The position numbers were made by a program, and so were the translations under genes. From Ophioderma brevispina (lineage: Eukaryota > Echinodermata > Ophiuroidea > Amphilepidida > Ophiodermatidae), in contig JAMKCH010001633.1 in the NCBI GenBank assembly GCA_023653785.1, forward strand, positions 62,001 through 126,000: a stretch of 64,000 nt of DNA, written 5' to 3'. Below the pieces are notes generated by a model. The model searched no databases, was not told the origin of the DNA, and saw nothing but the letters and a program-made list of their open reading frames with translations. This document shows, one piece after another, positions 23,531 to 34,894 of this stretch. The stretch's first letter is position 1. Every line of letters starts with the position of its first letter.

Positions 23531-25039
23531 GCATCAGAGTCGTAACTGACATTTTGGTGAAATTGAGTTCTTTATATAAGACTTAAAGAGTAATCAATTA
23601 CGCTTATTTTGAGTATACCATGTCAGGTGACAGCCTCGATTTATTGCAGAGTTTTTAAGCTAAATAGGCCTATTTCAGTGTAGATACGACTTTGTTGTTG
23701 CACGACACGGGAAAACTAGAATGTATATACACTTTATTTCTTGTAAAGCGGTGGTTTTAAAAAGGTGTATAGTAATAATCTACCCAATTTTTTTTTTGTG
23801 GAAAAGCAAAATTCAATTTTTACCAATGTATGCTAACTTATGCTAATTTTTGGCACATAAAGCCTTAAAAAAACATATCAAAAAAGGTAGTTACGACACT
23901 TTTCACTCAATATTACTCTCATTGACTCAGTTAATTTACAAAAGTAAATGAATGACACATAATTTAACATATATTTCAAGTATAAGCTCAAATTATTGCG
24001 AGTTATTAGGCTTAACTAGGCATTAATTAGGTGCAGAGACGACTTTGTTGCACGACAAGGGAAATCATGTGTGTAGCTACGCCACTTTGATAAGCTAATT
24101 CTTCTTAAAGTCCGACTTAATTGAAAAAAATTAGCACATTACGTCTAGTGCCTTTATCTAAAATAAAAAAACATATTTTTGGAATTAATATACTGGGAAT
24201 TAAAAAAAAAAAGAATAAAGGAAAAACGACTTTTCCGGCATTTAAACAGGATGACGTAAAATATAGAGGCAAAGCATTAAGACAGTCTGACAGAATGTGA
24301 CAAAATGAAAACGCACAGCTACGATATTATAACGTACCATGATACATAAAAAGTAAGGGATAATTATTGATGCCTTCTGGCAAGAATATACAGAAGATAT
24401 ACCATCTAGCTAGACAATCTTAAGAAAAGGTCTGGAAGCGTTCACGCCCATCAAGGTTGTATCTATCACAATAGTCTATTTGCTGTCAAAATAGTAATAG
24501 GTATCTTAAGGCAGAATAATGTCACCAGGCGTTGCGCGGTGTCGTTTTTTCGCTGTAATATCAGGCTATAAACTCAATGTTCATTGCCATACGTTATACA
24601 CTGGTTTTAGAGTTGTATGAAATATGTGATGTTCGGGATAACGATACAAATAACAGAGTTCAGAGTTGTATCCTGTTTTTTATCAACTCCATTTTGTGAC
24701 TTAACTATTTTTTTTGTACTTGAGAAAAGATTTCTCACGGGGGAAAGAGTCTTTGTATTATTGGAATTACTTGGTGTTATATTGAGATCAAACCAGATGT
24801 ATTATTTACAGATTGTGCAAGAGAAGAAATGAAATTCCCCCAAAGGCTAAAAATTAGAAAATGAGCCAACCGTTATCATTGAGGTTCAAAACAGATTGCA
24901 AAATTAGGTAGTTCCCATGAAGTAAATGATAATGTAAGGTGAGGCAATGCAATAATGTAATTTATGTGAAAATCCAATGGGTCGGGCAAGCTGATGTTAG
25001 GCATGATGTGTGGTAACATTATTTTAGGTAATTTAGGAA

Positions 25040-25300
25040 ATACTGTTGAAGTCCTTATATACGGAGGAGATTGGATAATGACAACTTTGCCAGCGCCAGT
25101 AACCAGGAACTATAAGAATAGTTATAGCTAGTCTGATCTGCCAATAATGTAGATTTGTGCACACCTAGGCCAGGATGTATTATATTTTGAATGCATGGAG
25201 CTTGAAGCTGAACTGTCTGCTGCCGTCTTTTAAGCCAAAAGAAAAGAGCTTCAGTTTTGGAATCAAAGGGATTCAAAGGTATTAGCGGCAAACTGATGGT
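25040..25300 (-). pseudogene. Short CR1/L2-like LINE fragment
   Basis: The minus strand encodes PFDSKTEALFFWLKRR followed by TVQLQAPCIQ, which resembles the segment after the YADD loop in CR1/L2 reverse transcriptases ('N-x-SKTEAL...'). Further on, VTGAGKVVI in one frame and AKLSLSNLL in another resemble the 'VTSRLDYCNSLL' region. The frame changes, so it is a pseudogene. Only about 250 bp is left, with no ends preserved. Confidence 0.55.
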
Positions 25301-25309
25301 GGTGGAATA

Positions 25310-26715
25310 ACTGGATTGTATTGCAGAATATTAGGTCGTCGAGGGAAAACCCCGTCATCTTGAACTGTGGGCAAAGTTATCTTCAGGACTGAAGGATACG
25401 AAACTTGTCACTGTCATTTTTGAGTTTTCACTGAGCGGACATAATACATCAGAGACTCTGAGCGGTGCAACGTACTTTTAATTGTGGAAGTAAAATGAAC
25501 TGTAAGGCTAAAAAGCTTATTAAAATCGACTGTAACACTTTAAATTGTAATGTGTTTTAGACATACCAAGTTATTGAACCAATTTGACGTGGAAAAAACC
25601 TTAAAATCAGTGCGATTATATAAAATTTAGATATCTTTGTGCACAAGCCTCGTTTGTGTGTGTAAAGTGGTATTTCTGACCTTTGACCGTCACGGGACAT
25701 CATAACAATCCAATAGCACGTACCAGGGTATTTCGACAAATTCTTTTAATCCATAAAAGTTTCTGTATCGAGCGTAATTATAAATTATTCGTTTTGGCAA
25801 AAACAGTTTTGGAATTATAACTTATAAGTATGGAAGACGTGAGAAGTGGACAGAAATTATTTATTGGGTCATCCGTAATACGTTTCTGACAGAAAATGTA
25901 CTGACTAGAGGACGAAAAGGTCATAGTTTTAGCTCATCCCCCCCCCCCAAGTAAATTAAGGCAGAGAGATGTGAACCAAAACATTTCGACCACATTAACC
26001 AACACTCCAGCTGCCTCTTTGGAACACAATTTAGGACACATTTTGCTTCTAATAAGAAAAGGTCGGGACACAATTTAACTCAGAATAATTAATCTGATGT
26101 GGTTTTAGTATACTTCACGTAAGTTGGTGGGGGGGGGTCGAATATTGAAAAAAATCGGACCGTGGGAGAGGGTCCCCTCCCCTGTGAATGAGTTAGGTAT
26201 TTCAATCATGACAGGTACATTGAGGAATCGGTGTCATTATATGCATGTTCTGGCATTGGAGGTTTTAAACACAAAACGACGCGAATGTTATGTATACTAA
26301 GTAATGAATATTGTCACCAGGTTAGATTAAGCAGTGTTAGAAGCGGTTAAATGTCAAGTGGCCCTTTGCTTGGCAAATCATTGAATGTTAAAGAGAATTG
26401 ATCTCTTGACACACTCAGGGCTGTAAAATGAAGCAATCTCTTGTGGCCTTAAATAATAATTGTGTAATTTGTATGATCTCTAGCGTACGTGGAATCTGTG
26501 ATTTACGTAATTGTTTATTCTCTACTTTTATGATCAAAATATCACTCTAATCCATGGTAATAGTGAATTAACACATAAATTATCTTCAAAATAGACTTAA
26601 AAAAAAAATTGAAATTGGTAAAAACTGGAACCCTGATTATGTGATTCAACACAAAATGTGTTGTTTGCTTTTGGATATATTAAATAAATAACCGGATGGA
26701 ATATCTTATAATTAA
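25310..26715. other. AT-rich spacer with short C- and G-runs
   Basis: There is no gene or repeat partner. A C-run near 25929-25938 and a G-run near 26129-26137 are the only compositional features. A minus frame at 25557-25739 has no motif. Confidence 0.4.
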
Positions 26716-26720
26716 AAACT

Positions 26721-27080
26721 ATAAGGTGCAACAAGAGATTCAGTAAAAGGTCCTAAAATGTGAAAATTCAAATTTTGGCCACTGGTATAAGCCTTCTATT
26801 ATAATATCCCCATCTGAAAAGAATAAGATGAGAAGTAGTCTTTGGTGAGAAACAATTGTGAAATTTAGATCTAAGGTCCCAATATAGGAGCAATATGAAA
26901 TTCAGCATCTGTTTTATATGAAATACGGAACATATAAAAATTCACATTTTGTGTTCTGACTTTTAAGGAAGTTTCTGTAGCAAATAATAGTAAGACATCT
27001 TTGAGCGTCTAATCATATAATATGAATGCACTACATAGGACACCTTACATGGATGCCTCAAATTCGCTCGTGAACCTTAA
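26721..27080 (-). mobile_element. TTAA-flanked MITE, family 1, copy 1
   Basis: The left end AAGGTGCAACAAGAGATT and right end AATTCGCTCGTGAACCTT are imperfect reverse complements. The right side keeps TTAA (27077-27080) and the left side has drifted to ATAA. The interior matches the reverse complement of 52014-52361: 'TAAAATGTGAAAATTC', 'ATATCCCCATCTGAAA' / 'ATATCCCTATCTGAAA', 'TAGGAGCAA', 'TTTCTGTAGCA' and 'GTGTCTAATC' / 'GCGTCTAATC' occur in order. It is about 350 bp and non-coding. TTAA target sites suggest mobilisation by a piggyBac-type transposase. Confidence 0.8.
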
Positions 27081-27084
27081 GCGT

Positions 27085-27585
27085 CATCTCAATCGGACAA
27101 ATAATTATTACTTGATACGTTAGCACTTATAGGACACCCTGCTGTATGTAGCAACCAGTAGCTGATAATGTAGTGATTCAAATGCGTTTTCCCGTCTAAA
27201 AAAGTAATATTTGTTGTATGACTGAATTATCAAAATAAACCTTATTGAATCTGATCTCGGCCTTGGTTTATATGATGGACATAACTATAGATGATGTTTC
27301 TCAAGTTGTCAAAACGCGTTTGATGTTGTGTTTTTAAAACGTTTCAACGTTTCAACGCGTTATCCTAATTCTTAGAGTTTTATAAACATTCAAGTGATTA
27401 ATCGCACAAACCAACAATTTTTGGTGCGTTATTAACTCATCAAACTCAATTCTCAGAGGTACTCAGAGGTTATCAAAATTCTATGCAAGTGTAGATTGAA
27501 ACATATCATTTTAATCAAAGAAAAAGGTTATGTTTGCAAAACAGTGATTTCTTCTGGCTATCAGTACTACGTCTGGTTAAAATAC
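27085..27585. other. Spacer, nothing recognised
   Basis: AT-rich sequence with a local doublet 'ACGTTTCAACGTTTCAACG' (about 27340). There is no gene or repeat partner. Confidence 0.4.
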
Positions 27586-27589
27586 TCTT

Positions 27590-27960
27590 CAGAGTCGAAC
27601 CTTGAAAAAAAACCTTGGATAAAACACAAACATTATCCTACAAGTTTCGTCTCCAACTTCCCCCAGAAAAGAAGTCCAGAAGCCGTCAATTTTCTGGGAA
27701 ACGTAACTTGCGATCTCACTTGCGAGCCGAGGACATTCTGGCCATAAGCTGGTTATTGGGTTTATACCTACGAAGCTATCTTTTTATAAGCATATCACAA
27801 ATCTTATCCCAGATGCATCATTTATACAAAAAAGATGTACAGTAAGTGCTATTTTATTCTGAAAAAAAAAATGCAGAGCTATTTTTTGAATAGAACACAT
27901 ATAAGAGAGTATAATAATATACAATGACACTAAATCATAATGCCATATAATTGAAACCTA
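27590..27960 (+). repeat. Diverged duplicated block, copy 1 (partner at 32520-32740)
   Basis: Landmarks shared in order with 32520-32740 are 'GTCGAACCTTGAAAAAA', 'GCAGAGCTATTTTTTG' / 'ACAGAGCTAATATTTTTTGG', 'AATAGA', 'TATAATAATA' and 'ACAATGA'. Spacing differs, with about 100 bp more here. The overlapping plus frames at 27496-27845 lack recognised motifs and are not retained in the partner. Confidence 0.45.
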
Positions 27961-28029
27961 GCTGGCATTAGTTATTTTCTCAGCAACGCTGGTAATTTAT
28001 TATTACGAAGCTGAATATAAATATATGGA

Positions 28030-28160
28030 ATTATACAAATACTGTTCTGTATCTCCTTTACTGACCCATTTGACGACGTGGACCTAGTTACTGGTTTCGT
28101 CTGTCACGATATTATATAACCTGTTTATTAACATATGTGCAAATTTCTGTACCAGAATCA
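28030..28160 (+). repeat. Dispersed repeat, copy 2 (partner at 13090-13210)
   Basis: The block holds CATTTGACG, GGTTTCGTCTGTCACGATAT and TAACCTGTTTATTAACATAT, in the same order as the 13.1 kb copy. It directly follows the 27590-27960 duplicated block. Confidence 0.5.
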
Positions 28161-28936
28161 CCAGGACACAACATGACAAGTTTTATTCATCAGAGATTGG
28201 CATGAACGTACCTTTCCGACGATAACGCTTGTGCATATTAAGGTTCCGAAAGCACGTGAAGGCTCACTGTAACTTGTGTGGCCAATAGTGTCATTGTGAG
28301 GCCATGTAGCATTTCGGGTAAGGAAGAAGCATAAATTGATGGGTATGTGATGATCTGAATTGAGTGTTGTGCTGCTCCTATCCAAATGAGCTACTGACCG
28401 GCGGTGCTAGAGCGGTCAAAGAATGACTGGCCAAACAGTCCGAATCTGCAAATTCCTTTAAACATTTTGAACAAATCTTAATATTTGCTATTTTTTTCTT
28501 ACTTTGTTACTTTATCGGGGTGAATGATTAATGCCATGTTGCTTTTGGTTGCACCTCCTCCAACCCTTTTGCGGCATTTTGCTCTATTTTGCTGCTTGTT
28601 TTTTTTTAATGTGTACAATATTAAAAAAGTTTTCTGATGTAGCTGCTTCGAAGTTTTGAAAGTATAGATGACAATCCAGATTTGCCTTTTTACGTTCATT
28701 TTCATAGACAGGCGAGGTATTGGTTCATGGTTCCCGAAAGCATGGACGAGAGTTAAGGGATCAGGGTAAGAAAGCTCGTTTCCCGGGATGATGGAATAGG
28801 TGTCACACTAATTTGATCGACTAGAGGCTTTGATTCGCGTACGAAATACAATTTGCGAGAGGGATGGAACCGTTTTGCTTTAGTATTCACTATCTCTCCC
28901 CCTCTCTACCATTTTCATACCTCTCTTTTTCTTGCT

Positions 28937-28954
28937 ATCTCTCTCTCTCTCTCT
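28937..28954. repeat. (CT)n microsatellite
   Basis: About nine consecutive CT units lie inside a broader pyrimidine-rich stretch (28890-28975). Confidence 0.8.
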
Positions 28955-29456
28955 TTACTCCCTTTTATATAAAAACTGCTGCCCATCGTCTCTTCCATCA
29001 GTTCAGATTTTTCAAATATTAATTTTCTCTTCGAAGTCATTCAAAATGAACGGAGACAAACTACAAACTATCATTACGCTTGTGCTCACGCCATAGCTGC
29101 CCATGACTCCGCAAAAAATCGGGACTCAACCCATACATAATACTCCCGCTTAATGTCGGTCTGGGTTAGCACTAAATCAAAAATAAATTTTTCGCACCAG
29201 GACTATATTGCATCAACGCCGCACGGTGCAAGGGAATGGCATATACAGGGAGGTTCACGAGAACAAAATCACACATATGCAACTGCGAAGAAAAACGCTT
29301 CATTTCTCCTGTAAATTTACGACTGTGTCCAACTCGAAATTTTGCTTCAACGGTGTTACAAATAAGTGTGTTTTAAAACCCTTACCCGCCTCCATCCTAA
29401 CTGAAATTGCGAAAAAGGGGGGATGTTTTATTTTGCTCTAACTTTTTGCTTTTGGT

Positions 29457-29470
29457 GGGGGGGGGGGGGG
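29457..29470 (+). repeat. G14 tract
   Basis: Fourteen consecutive G residues. Together with the G25 and G58 tracts further on, this makes long G-runs a repeated feature of the window. Confidence 0.85.
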
Positions 29471-32400
29471 ATATGAACCTACATTGGTTGCCTTGAAAAT
29501 CCCGGCGCAATCCTTAGCAGATGCCTTTCATTTAATACATACATGTCACCCACACTTTTTAGGAGTTATTTTTAATTTTCAAGAATTTCTTAGATGTGAT
29601 GTTTGAACGAGTAGATTTCTCAGCAGAGTGGGTAAGCACCCTAAGCTTATTAACTTAAATGCTACCAAATTAGATGAATTTTGTGCTGCTTTATATCCAT
29701 TCGATATCACAGGCCGGCTTAGACATATAATTTGATGCATGTTTTGCATAGGATGTTTTACCACAAAACTGATCCATATGTTTTTAATCTTTTTGGTATT
29801 TTAGGCATTAATTGCTGCTTAACGTAAATGACTGTTAATTGGCAAGTATTTAAGGAAGAACGATCCTACTCAACTAACGCTTATTTCAACATTTTGCATG
29901 TCTTTTCATACATATTTTAAGTATATGTGGAATTAAGTGCAATCCGACACTTTCTGAATATATTATTCAATGAGAGAGTCCAATAGGGCCCGCCAATGGT
30001 TGCCATTTTGAAGAAATTTTGATGCGTTCTCTTGACCACAGTGTCAACCTATCAACATAAACTTGGTATGTATGATAATTACACCAGTTTGTGCTTGTAC
30101 TTAGATTTTATTGTTCTCTAATTTTGAATGAAAGGTTTTGATTAATTTCAAAATATGAAAATTACATGAATTTCATCCACAGCTTATTAATATATTTAAT
30201 GCTAATAACTTCCAAATCGGGGTAGACTTTTAAAAAATAAAAATGGTCACTTACACATTATCATCTATGACCACTCTGGCAAATGGCATTTTATTTGAAG
30301 AAAACACAACTGGAGATTTGTGCTCAAAAATGACACTTTGGTGGTCAAAATAGAAACTGAGAAAGGAACAAAAATATGTTTTCGGGATACTTCTGGTCAA
30401 TTAACATCACCAGTGTTCTTGCAGGCATTACATTACTTTCCTTAACCCTCTGTAAAAGAGGTGTATTTTTGCAAAATATCCGTAACTAAGGGCTAAACCG
30501 TTGCTAAGGAAACAAACATTATTAAAATATGGTAATTGCATTTTGGATTTTTCAATGTGTCTGAAATTACCAAAAAATGGACAAAACAAGAAATTGGATT
30601 TCTTTAATGAAAAAACATTTTGATTAAGGGAACAATCTTTCTATCTACCTTAAATTATGAGGATTGAATTCTTTCTATTCAGAGCGTAAACAGCTCTTTA
30701 GGCATTATTTCAAAGCGCCATTGTCTTACGTATTTCGAATTATCTCAGTTTTCTTGAGAATTTTTATTGAACTCAATAGTTACGGGAACTAGAACAAAAC
30801 TTCTCGCTGACCTTGACAAGACAAAAAGCATCTCTTAGGGTCCATTTTAACACCTTATCTTGTAACTGCGGTGTCTAGAAATAAACATTTCCAACATAAA
30901 TACGTCCCCCCCCCCCATCAAGGTACATAGTTCGGAAAAGTTTAGGCTTGCTTAACCTGTTTTCAAAAATTTGGAAATGTTCCCTGTCAATGTTGCACAT
31001 TTAATGGTCTAAAAAATCAACACAACAGTTAATCCTCCTTCTTGAAAACGTCATTTAGTAAAATTGATAGCCGAATTCAAATGACACTTTGTGCATAGGC
31101 TTTAAACCAATCAGAGTACCATAGATAGCTCACGGTCATCTTCCTTCCATTGCTACCAAAAACGAGTACCCAACATACCTAGAATTAAGTCAGACTGACG
31201 TTATAATGTTATTTCACATGTCGCACGAGGGCTGTCAATTCATAGTACACCGTGTAGAATAGGTAAAATTTTTTTTTTGGTCACCAAAAAAGTTTGGAAT
31301 ATCCGATTTCCACACGGTTTTTTTAATGGGATATGACTATAGTTTTATACACTCAGATTTTTGTGCTACATTGGTGAGATCGGTAATATTCGAAATATCC
31401 AATTTTCCACTCCCTATAATCCAGTATTTTTATACTTTCCTCCTTCCCTGACTTATGACGTCATATTTGATGTCATAATGGGAATTTTGGTGCCTTAATA
31501 ACTGTGATCCCCAATGGAAAAAACTCTAACATATCCTGTGGTCTCAAATTTATGTGAATCAGATGTTTCATAATAGGGGGAAAGAATCTTTAAAAAAATC
31601 TTAAAACTGATTTTCTTTTCTCGATTGTTTTAAAGTCCAGCTGAAATCAGTGTCATTTTTTATTTGTCATCAATTTAATAAATGACGGCGTTTCAGGGAA
31701 GGTTAGCTGCTGTGCGAATCTTTTTTGCCCATTAAATGTGTAACATTTCCGTGGACAATTTGTCATTTTTGTAACAGGTTAAGGAGCCTCGCTTGTCTAG
31801 AAATGCACAATTGTCAGGGGGGACTTCTTTTTTTGAACTGTATAATTTAACCGCTGTGTATAATTTACATCTTCAGGACTCTTGGTTGCTTCTCATACGA
31901 GGACCCGTTTAACAAAACATGGGTCTACTTTCTATATCTAAGAAAAATAATATTTCTGGTGGCACAGCATTATAGACACCCGTAGTATGTCCAGCCAAAC
32001 AGTAGTGGAGATGCAGCTGAAATAACGACTGCTTCTCAAACCTTTCTTGAATATTTTTTGTTTGCATTGTCAAAAAATAACCACATCCAAATTGAGTGCT
32101 ATGAACTCGTCCCATTTAGTTTTGGTTTCTATGTTAAATGACCTACTAGATTGATGGCGTCAGATTGACCAAAAGCGTTTTGATATGGTTTGTGTTTCAA
32201 AAGCTCGCGTTACAAAGCTTGTTATTATCTCTCCGAATTTAAATTTAATTTTTGTTAATACGGCAAACAGAACCCTTTCACTTACTGTACTATTACAATT
32301 ATCATATCTTTGCGTCAGAGGCAATCATAACTACAAATCATTCTCAGATGTATGTTTATCTTATAATAAAAGGTTCAATGTGATCCCATCATTTGTTTCC

Positions 32401-32519
32401 TGAAAAAAGATTTTATGTTAGGAGGCAGAAAGGTATGTTACTCAACATTTTTAGATTACTTTCGTTTGGCTGGCTTTCTATATTATGAGACCTTTGGCAA
32501 GATGTAGCACGGGGGGGTC

Positions 32520-32740
32520 ACCTAAGAGTCGAACCTTGAAAAAACTTGAAACAATTATATCAACACTTAACACCTAATTAATGCGCTAATTGGCTGATTT
32601 TGTGCTTTTCCTCAAAAATTCATTTCACATCACTATAGAAAAAATACAGAGCTAATATTTTTTGGAATAGAGTAAAACGTAGATGAGATATAATAATAAT
32701 ACAATGATCTGAATCTCCAATCCTATAATTATCCTAATGG
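32520..32740 (+). repeat. Diverged duplicated block, copy 2 (partner at 27590-27960)
   Basis: This block begins GAGTCGAACCTTGAAAAAAC and continues with ACAGAGCTAAT, GGAATAGAG, TATAATAATAATACAATGA, paralleling the 27.6 kb copy. No coding potential was seen. Confidence 0.45.
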
Positions 32741-32888
32741 ATAGAACTCATCTGGAGATCATCCCTTATCTACATAAACTCTACCTGCAATTCTTGTGAT
32801 TAAAATTTTATTGACGTAAACCTGAGTAGCGTAAAGGACAAATGTAAGATATAGAAATGAAATAAATAAGGGGCCTACTTCAAAACTA

Positions 32889-33215
32889 CACGGGAAGACT
32901 ATGACACTCGATTTCCGTTTTACTCTTCAGCAACATTAGCTTCTTGTTTTTCGTTGTCGTCTATAGGAGCCCGGACTATGGCTCCCGACATTTAATTTTT
33001 ACAACCACCGGTTTATATTTGGTTTAAACTATGAAGTACGATTCTCCCTCTATGGCCCGCTGTAACAACCGTGGCTGAGTTTTTGGACCCTCTATAAAAA
33101 TTCTATATTGAATGAGGCTTTGCCGCCATCGTCTGTAAAGTTCGACTCAGAGATTTCCCATGAGGGCGCCCCTCAATTTCAAACAATTGTGTTTTTTTGC
33201 ATATACTAATGCTTG
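32889..33215. mobile_element. Small TIR element, 'CATAGTC' family, copy 3, with shared right flank
   Basis: The element part (32889-33012) keeps TTTACTCTTCAGCAAC, TTCGTTGTCGTCTATAGGAG and CGGACTATGGCTCCCGAC, with a short degraded left end. Downstream, 33160-33215 (TTTCCCATGAGGGCG, ATTTCAAACAATTGTG) matches 34835-34885, which also lies downstream of copy 4. Copies 3 and 4 may therefore have been duplicated together with flanking DNA. Confidence 0.55.
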
Positions 33216-33219
33216 TCCC

Positions 33220-34105
33220 TATAATAATCACTATGTGAATAGCTAAGCTCAAACCAGTCCTTCAAAGAAAATCACAACTTTGCTTAATTCCGGATTCGGA
33301 ATTTTTATTATAACACGGTATCCTCATGACAACTGTTATTCTGGTCATAAGTGTTAACTGCATGAAAACGAACATCCGATTCATCTCTACCTTTGGAATT
33401 AGCATTTTTAGGTTGTAATCTTTAGTTCTAGTTTACTATTTACTACGAAATATATATTTCAAAATCTCTGAATCAGCCTTTAAACACTACGAAATGTAAT
33501 AGCAGCGCCCCCACGTGGCATTTTTCCCTAGACAACTAAAATAACTGAATTTGACATTGAACTTGTCAATCACTTATCACAATTGCCATTGAATTCAATA
33601 AACTTAAAATGTCCTTAAAAAGAAAACATCTATAAACTTATCAATTGCATTGACTTGCAATACCTTAAATTTCCTAAACATAAACATTATCTTTCATTGC
33701 AGTGAATAATATATCTCTTGGTATTAATGAACTAATTCATCAATATATCTCTTGTAGTTGTGGCGTTTTACTGTAAGATGTGTGTTTTCTGCGTGTGTCA
33801 TTCCAATCAATAAGTTTATTGTTCTATATGTGAAATAAGTTTTTACAAGTTTTTTCGGAAAGATTTTTTTCGGTTCGAAAACTAACGAAATTTTTTCATA
33901 TGTGGATTAATTTATATGGTTTACTTTTTCCTCCTTAAATGAGGGCGTTTTACGGATTCTCCTTTTTGGAGACACCCGGTGTATTTGTTTAATTTGGTAA
34001 TAATGATAACTCAGATTCGTTTGCCTTAGCCATTGATGAAATTGTAGTGAGATTTTACTTTAGCCATGATTTCATCCGTGCTCCATCGCTGAGTTATCAA
34101 ATTGA
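33220..34105. other. AT-rich spacer, nothing recognised
   Basis: A short direct repeat 'TTCATCAATATATCTCTTG' / 'AATAATATATCTCTTG' occurs at about 33705-33755. No gene motif was found. Confidence 0.4.
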
Positions 34106-34109
34106 CTGC

Positions 34110-34285
34110 CAACCGTGTGGCAGGAGATATAGTCCTCTTAGCGCCAGTCCGGTAACAATGTGAACAATCGGGCAATCGATTCAGTTGACTCTTCCGGCAA
34201 CTTACTTTCACCTTTAATTCGTTGTCCGTCTATTTGCCCGGACTATGATCCCTGCCGGACTATTATTTACTTTCACACCTGTCTG
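34110..34285. mobile_element. Small TIR element, 'CATAGTC' family, copy 4
   Basis: The left end reads GGCAGGAGATATAGTCC and the right end CCCGGACTATGATCCCTGCC. The core has GGCAATCGATTCAGTTGACT and CTTTAATTCGTTGTCCG, close to copies 1 and 2. The open frames over it in both strands follow from the repeat and are not genes. Confidence 0.65.
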
Positions 34286-34289
34286 TGCG

Positions 34290-34885
34290 AAGCGAATTTC
34301 TACCATTTCTACATTTGTCAGTATTTGCCACGTCACTCCTGTCTTTCAACAGCGACACTCATTATAAAGGCAAAATTCCACGTTATCCACATCAACACAG
34401 TCCTCTGTGGCCCAGTGTATTTCTACCCCTAGAAAGCGAGAGGTCCGAGTTCGAGACCGTGTATTTTTCGTCTTTATTTAGTTCTGTGCTCGCCATGTTT
34501 CTCCTAGCTTCCATATAATATTTAAATGTGTATTTATTAATCAGAACATATTGACCACGTTATACAAGAACATCTTAACCCATTTGAATATAGCTCCTTA
34601 AACAACAAACAAACAAACAAACAAAACTCATATTTATTATCAATCATGTTTGTTCGATCTGAGCTTTCCGTTCGTCAGCATTTTAAATAGATCGGGATGG
34701 CTGTGGCATCCTAAGACATCCTATGTATTGATGGAAATAAAAACCAATGACACGAGCCAATCTGGAAGCAGGTACTTCGGTTCGGTGTCCATATTCAAAA
34801 CGGAATTGTATTTTAAACGCTGCCTCAAAGCTTTCCCCGATGAGGGCACACTCATTTCAACAAATCGTGGTTTTTGCGTTATATA
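34290..34885. other. Spacer between MITE copy 4 and LINE 3' end
   Basis: It contains a possible box-B-like GAGTTCGAGACC (about 34448) that is not backed by a tRNA fold, and the 34835-34885 match to 33160-33215. No gene is recognised. Confidence 0.35.
34601..34625. repeat. (ACAA)n microsatellite
   Basis: Five to six consecutive AAAC/ACAA units. Confidence 0.85.
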
Positions 34886-34894
34886 ATTCTTGTA

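Larger units (their letters stand above)
20070..24660 (+). repeat. Diverged segmental duplication, copy B (partner at 8020-12500)
   Basis: This is the collinear partner of the 8-12.5 kb segment. Matching blocks cover 20085-20300, 20635-21060, 21060-21330, 22280-22520, 23225-23440 and 24200-24655. The last block is best preserved, sharing 'CGTACCATGATACA', 'GGTCTGGAAGCGTTC', 'TATCTTAAGGCAGAA' and 'TTCATTGCCATA'. About 600-700 bp at 22540-23200 and much of 23530-24180 have no counterpart in A, so B has insertions or A has deletions. The segment carries the longer version of the membrane-segment frame (22186-22533). Confidence 0.75.
28165..32515. other. Long AT-rich stretch without recognisable genes
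   Basis: About 4.3 kb in which no protein motif, RNA gene or repeat partner was found. It contains a (CT)n microsatellite at 28937-28954, a G14 tract at 29457-29470 and a C-run near 30906-30914. Open frames of up to about 77 codons look like chance. Confidence 0.45.
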
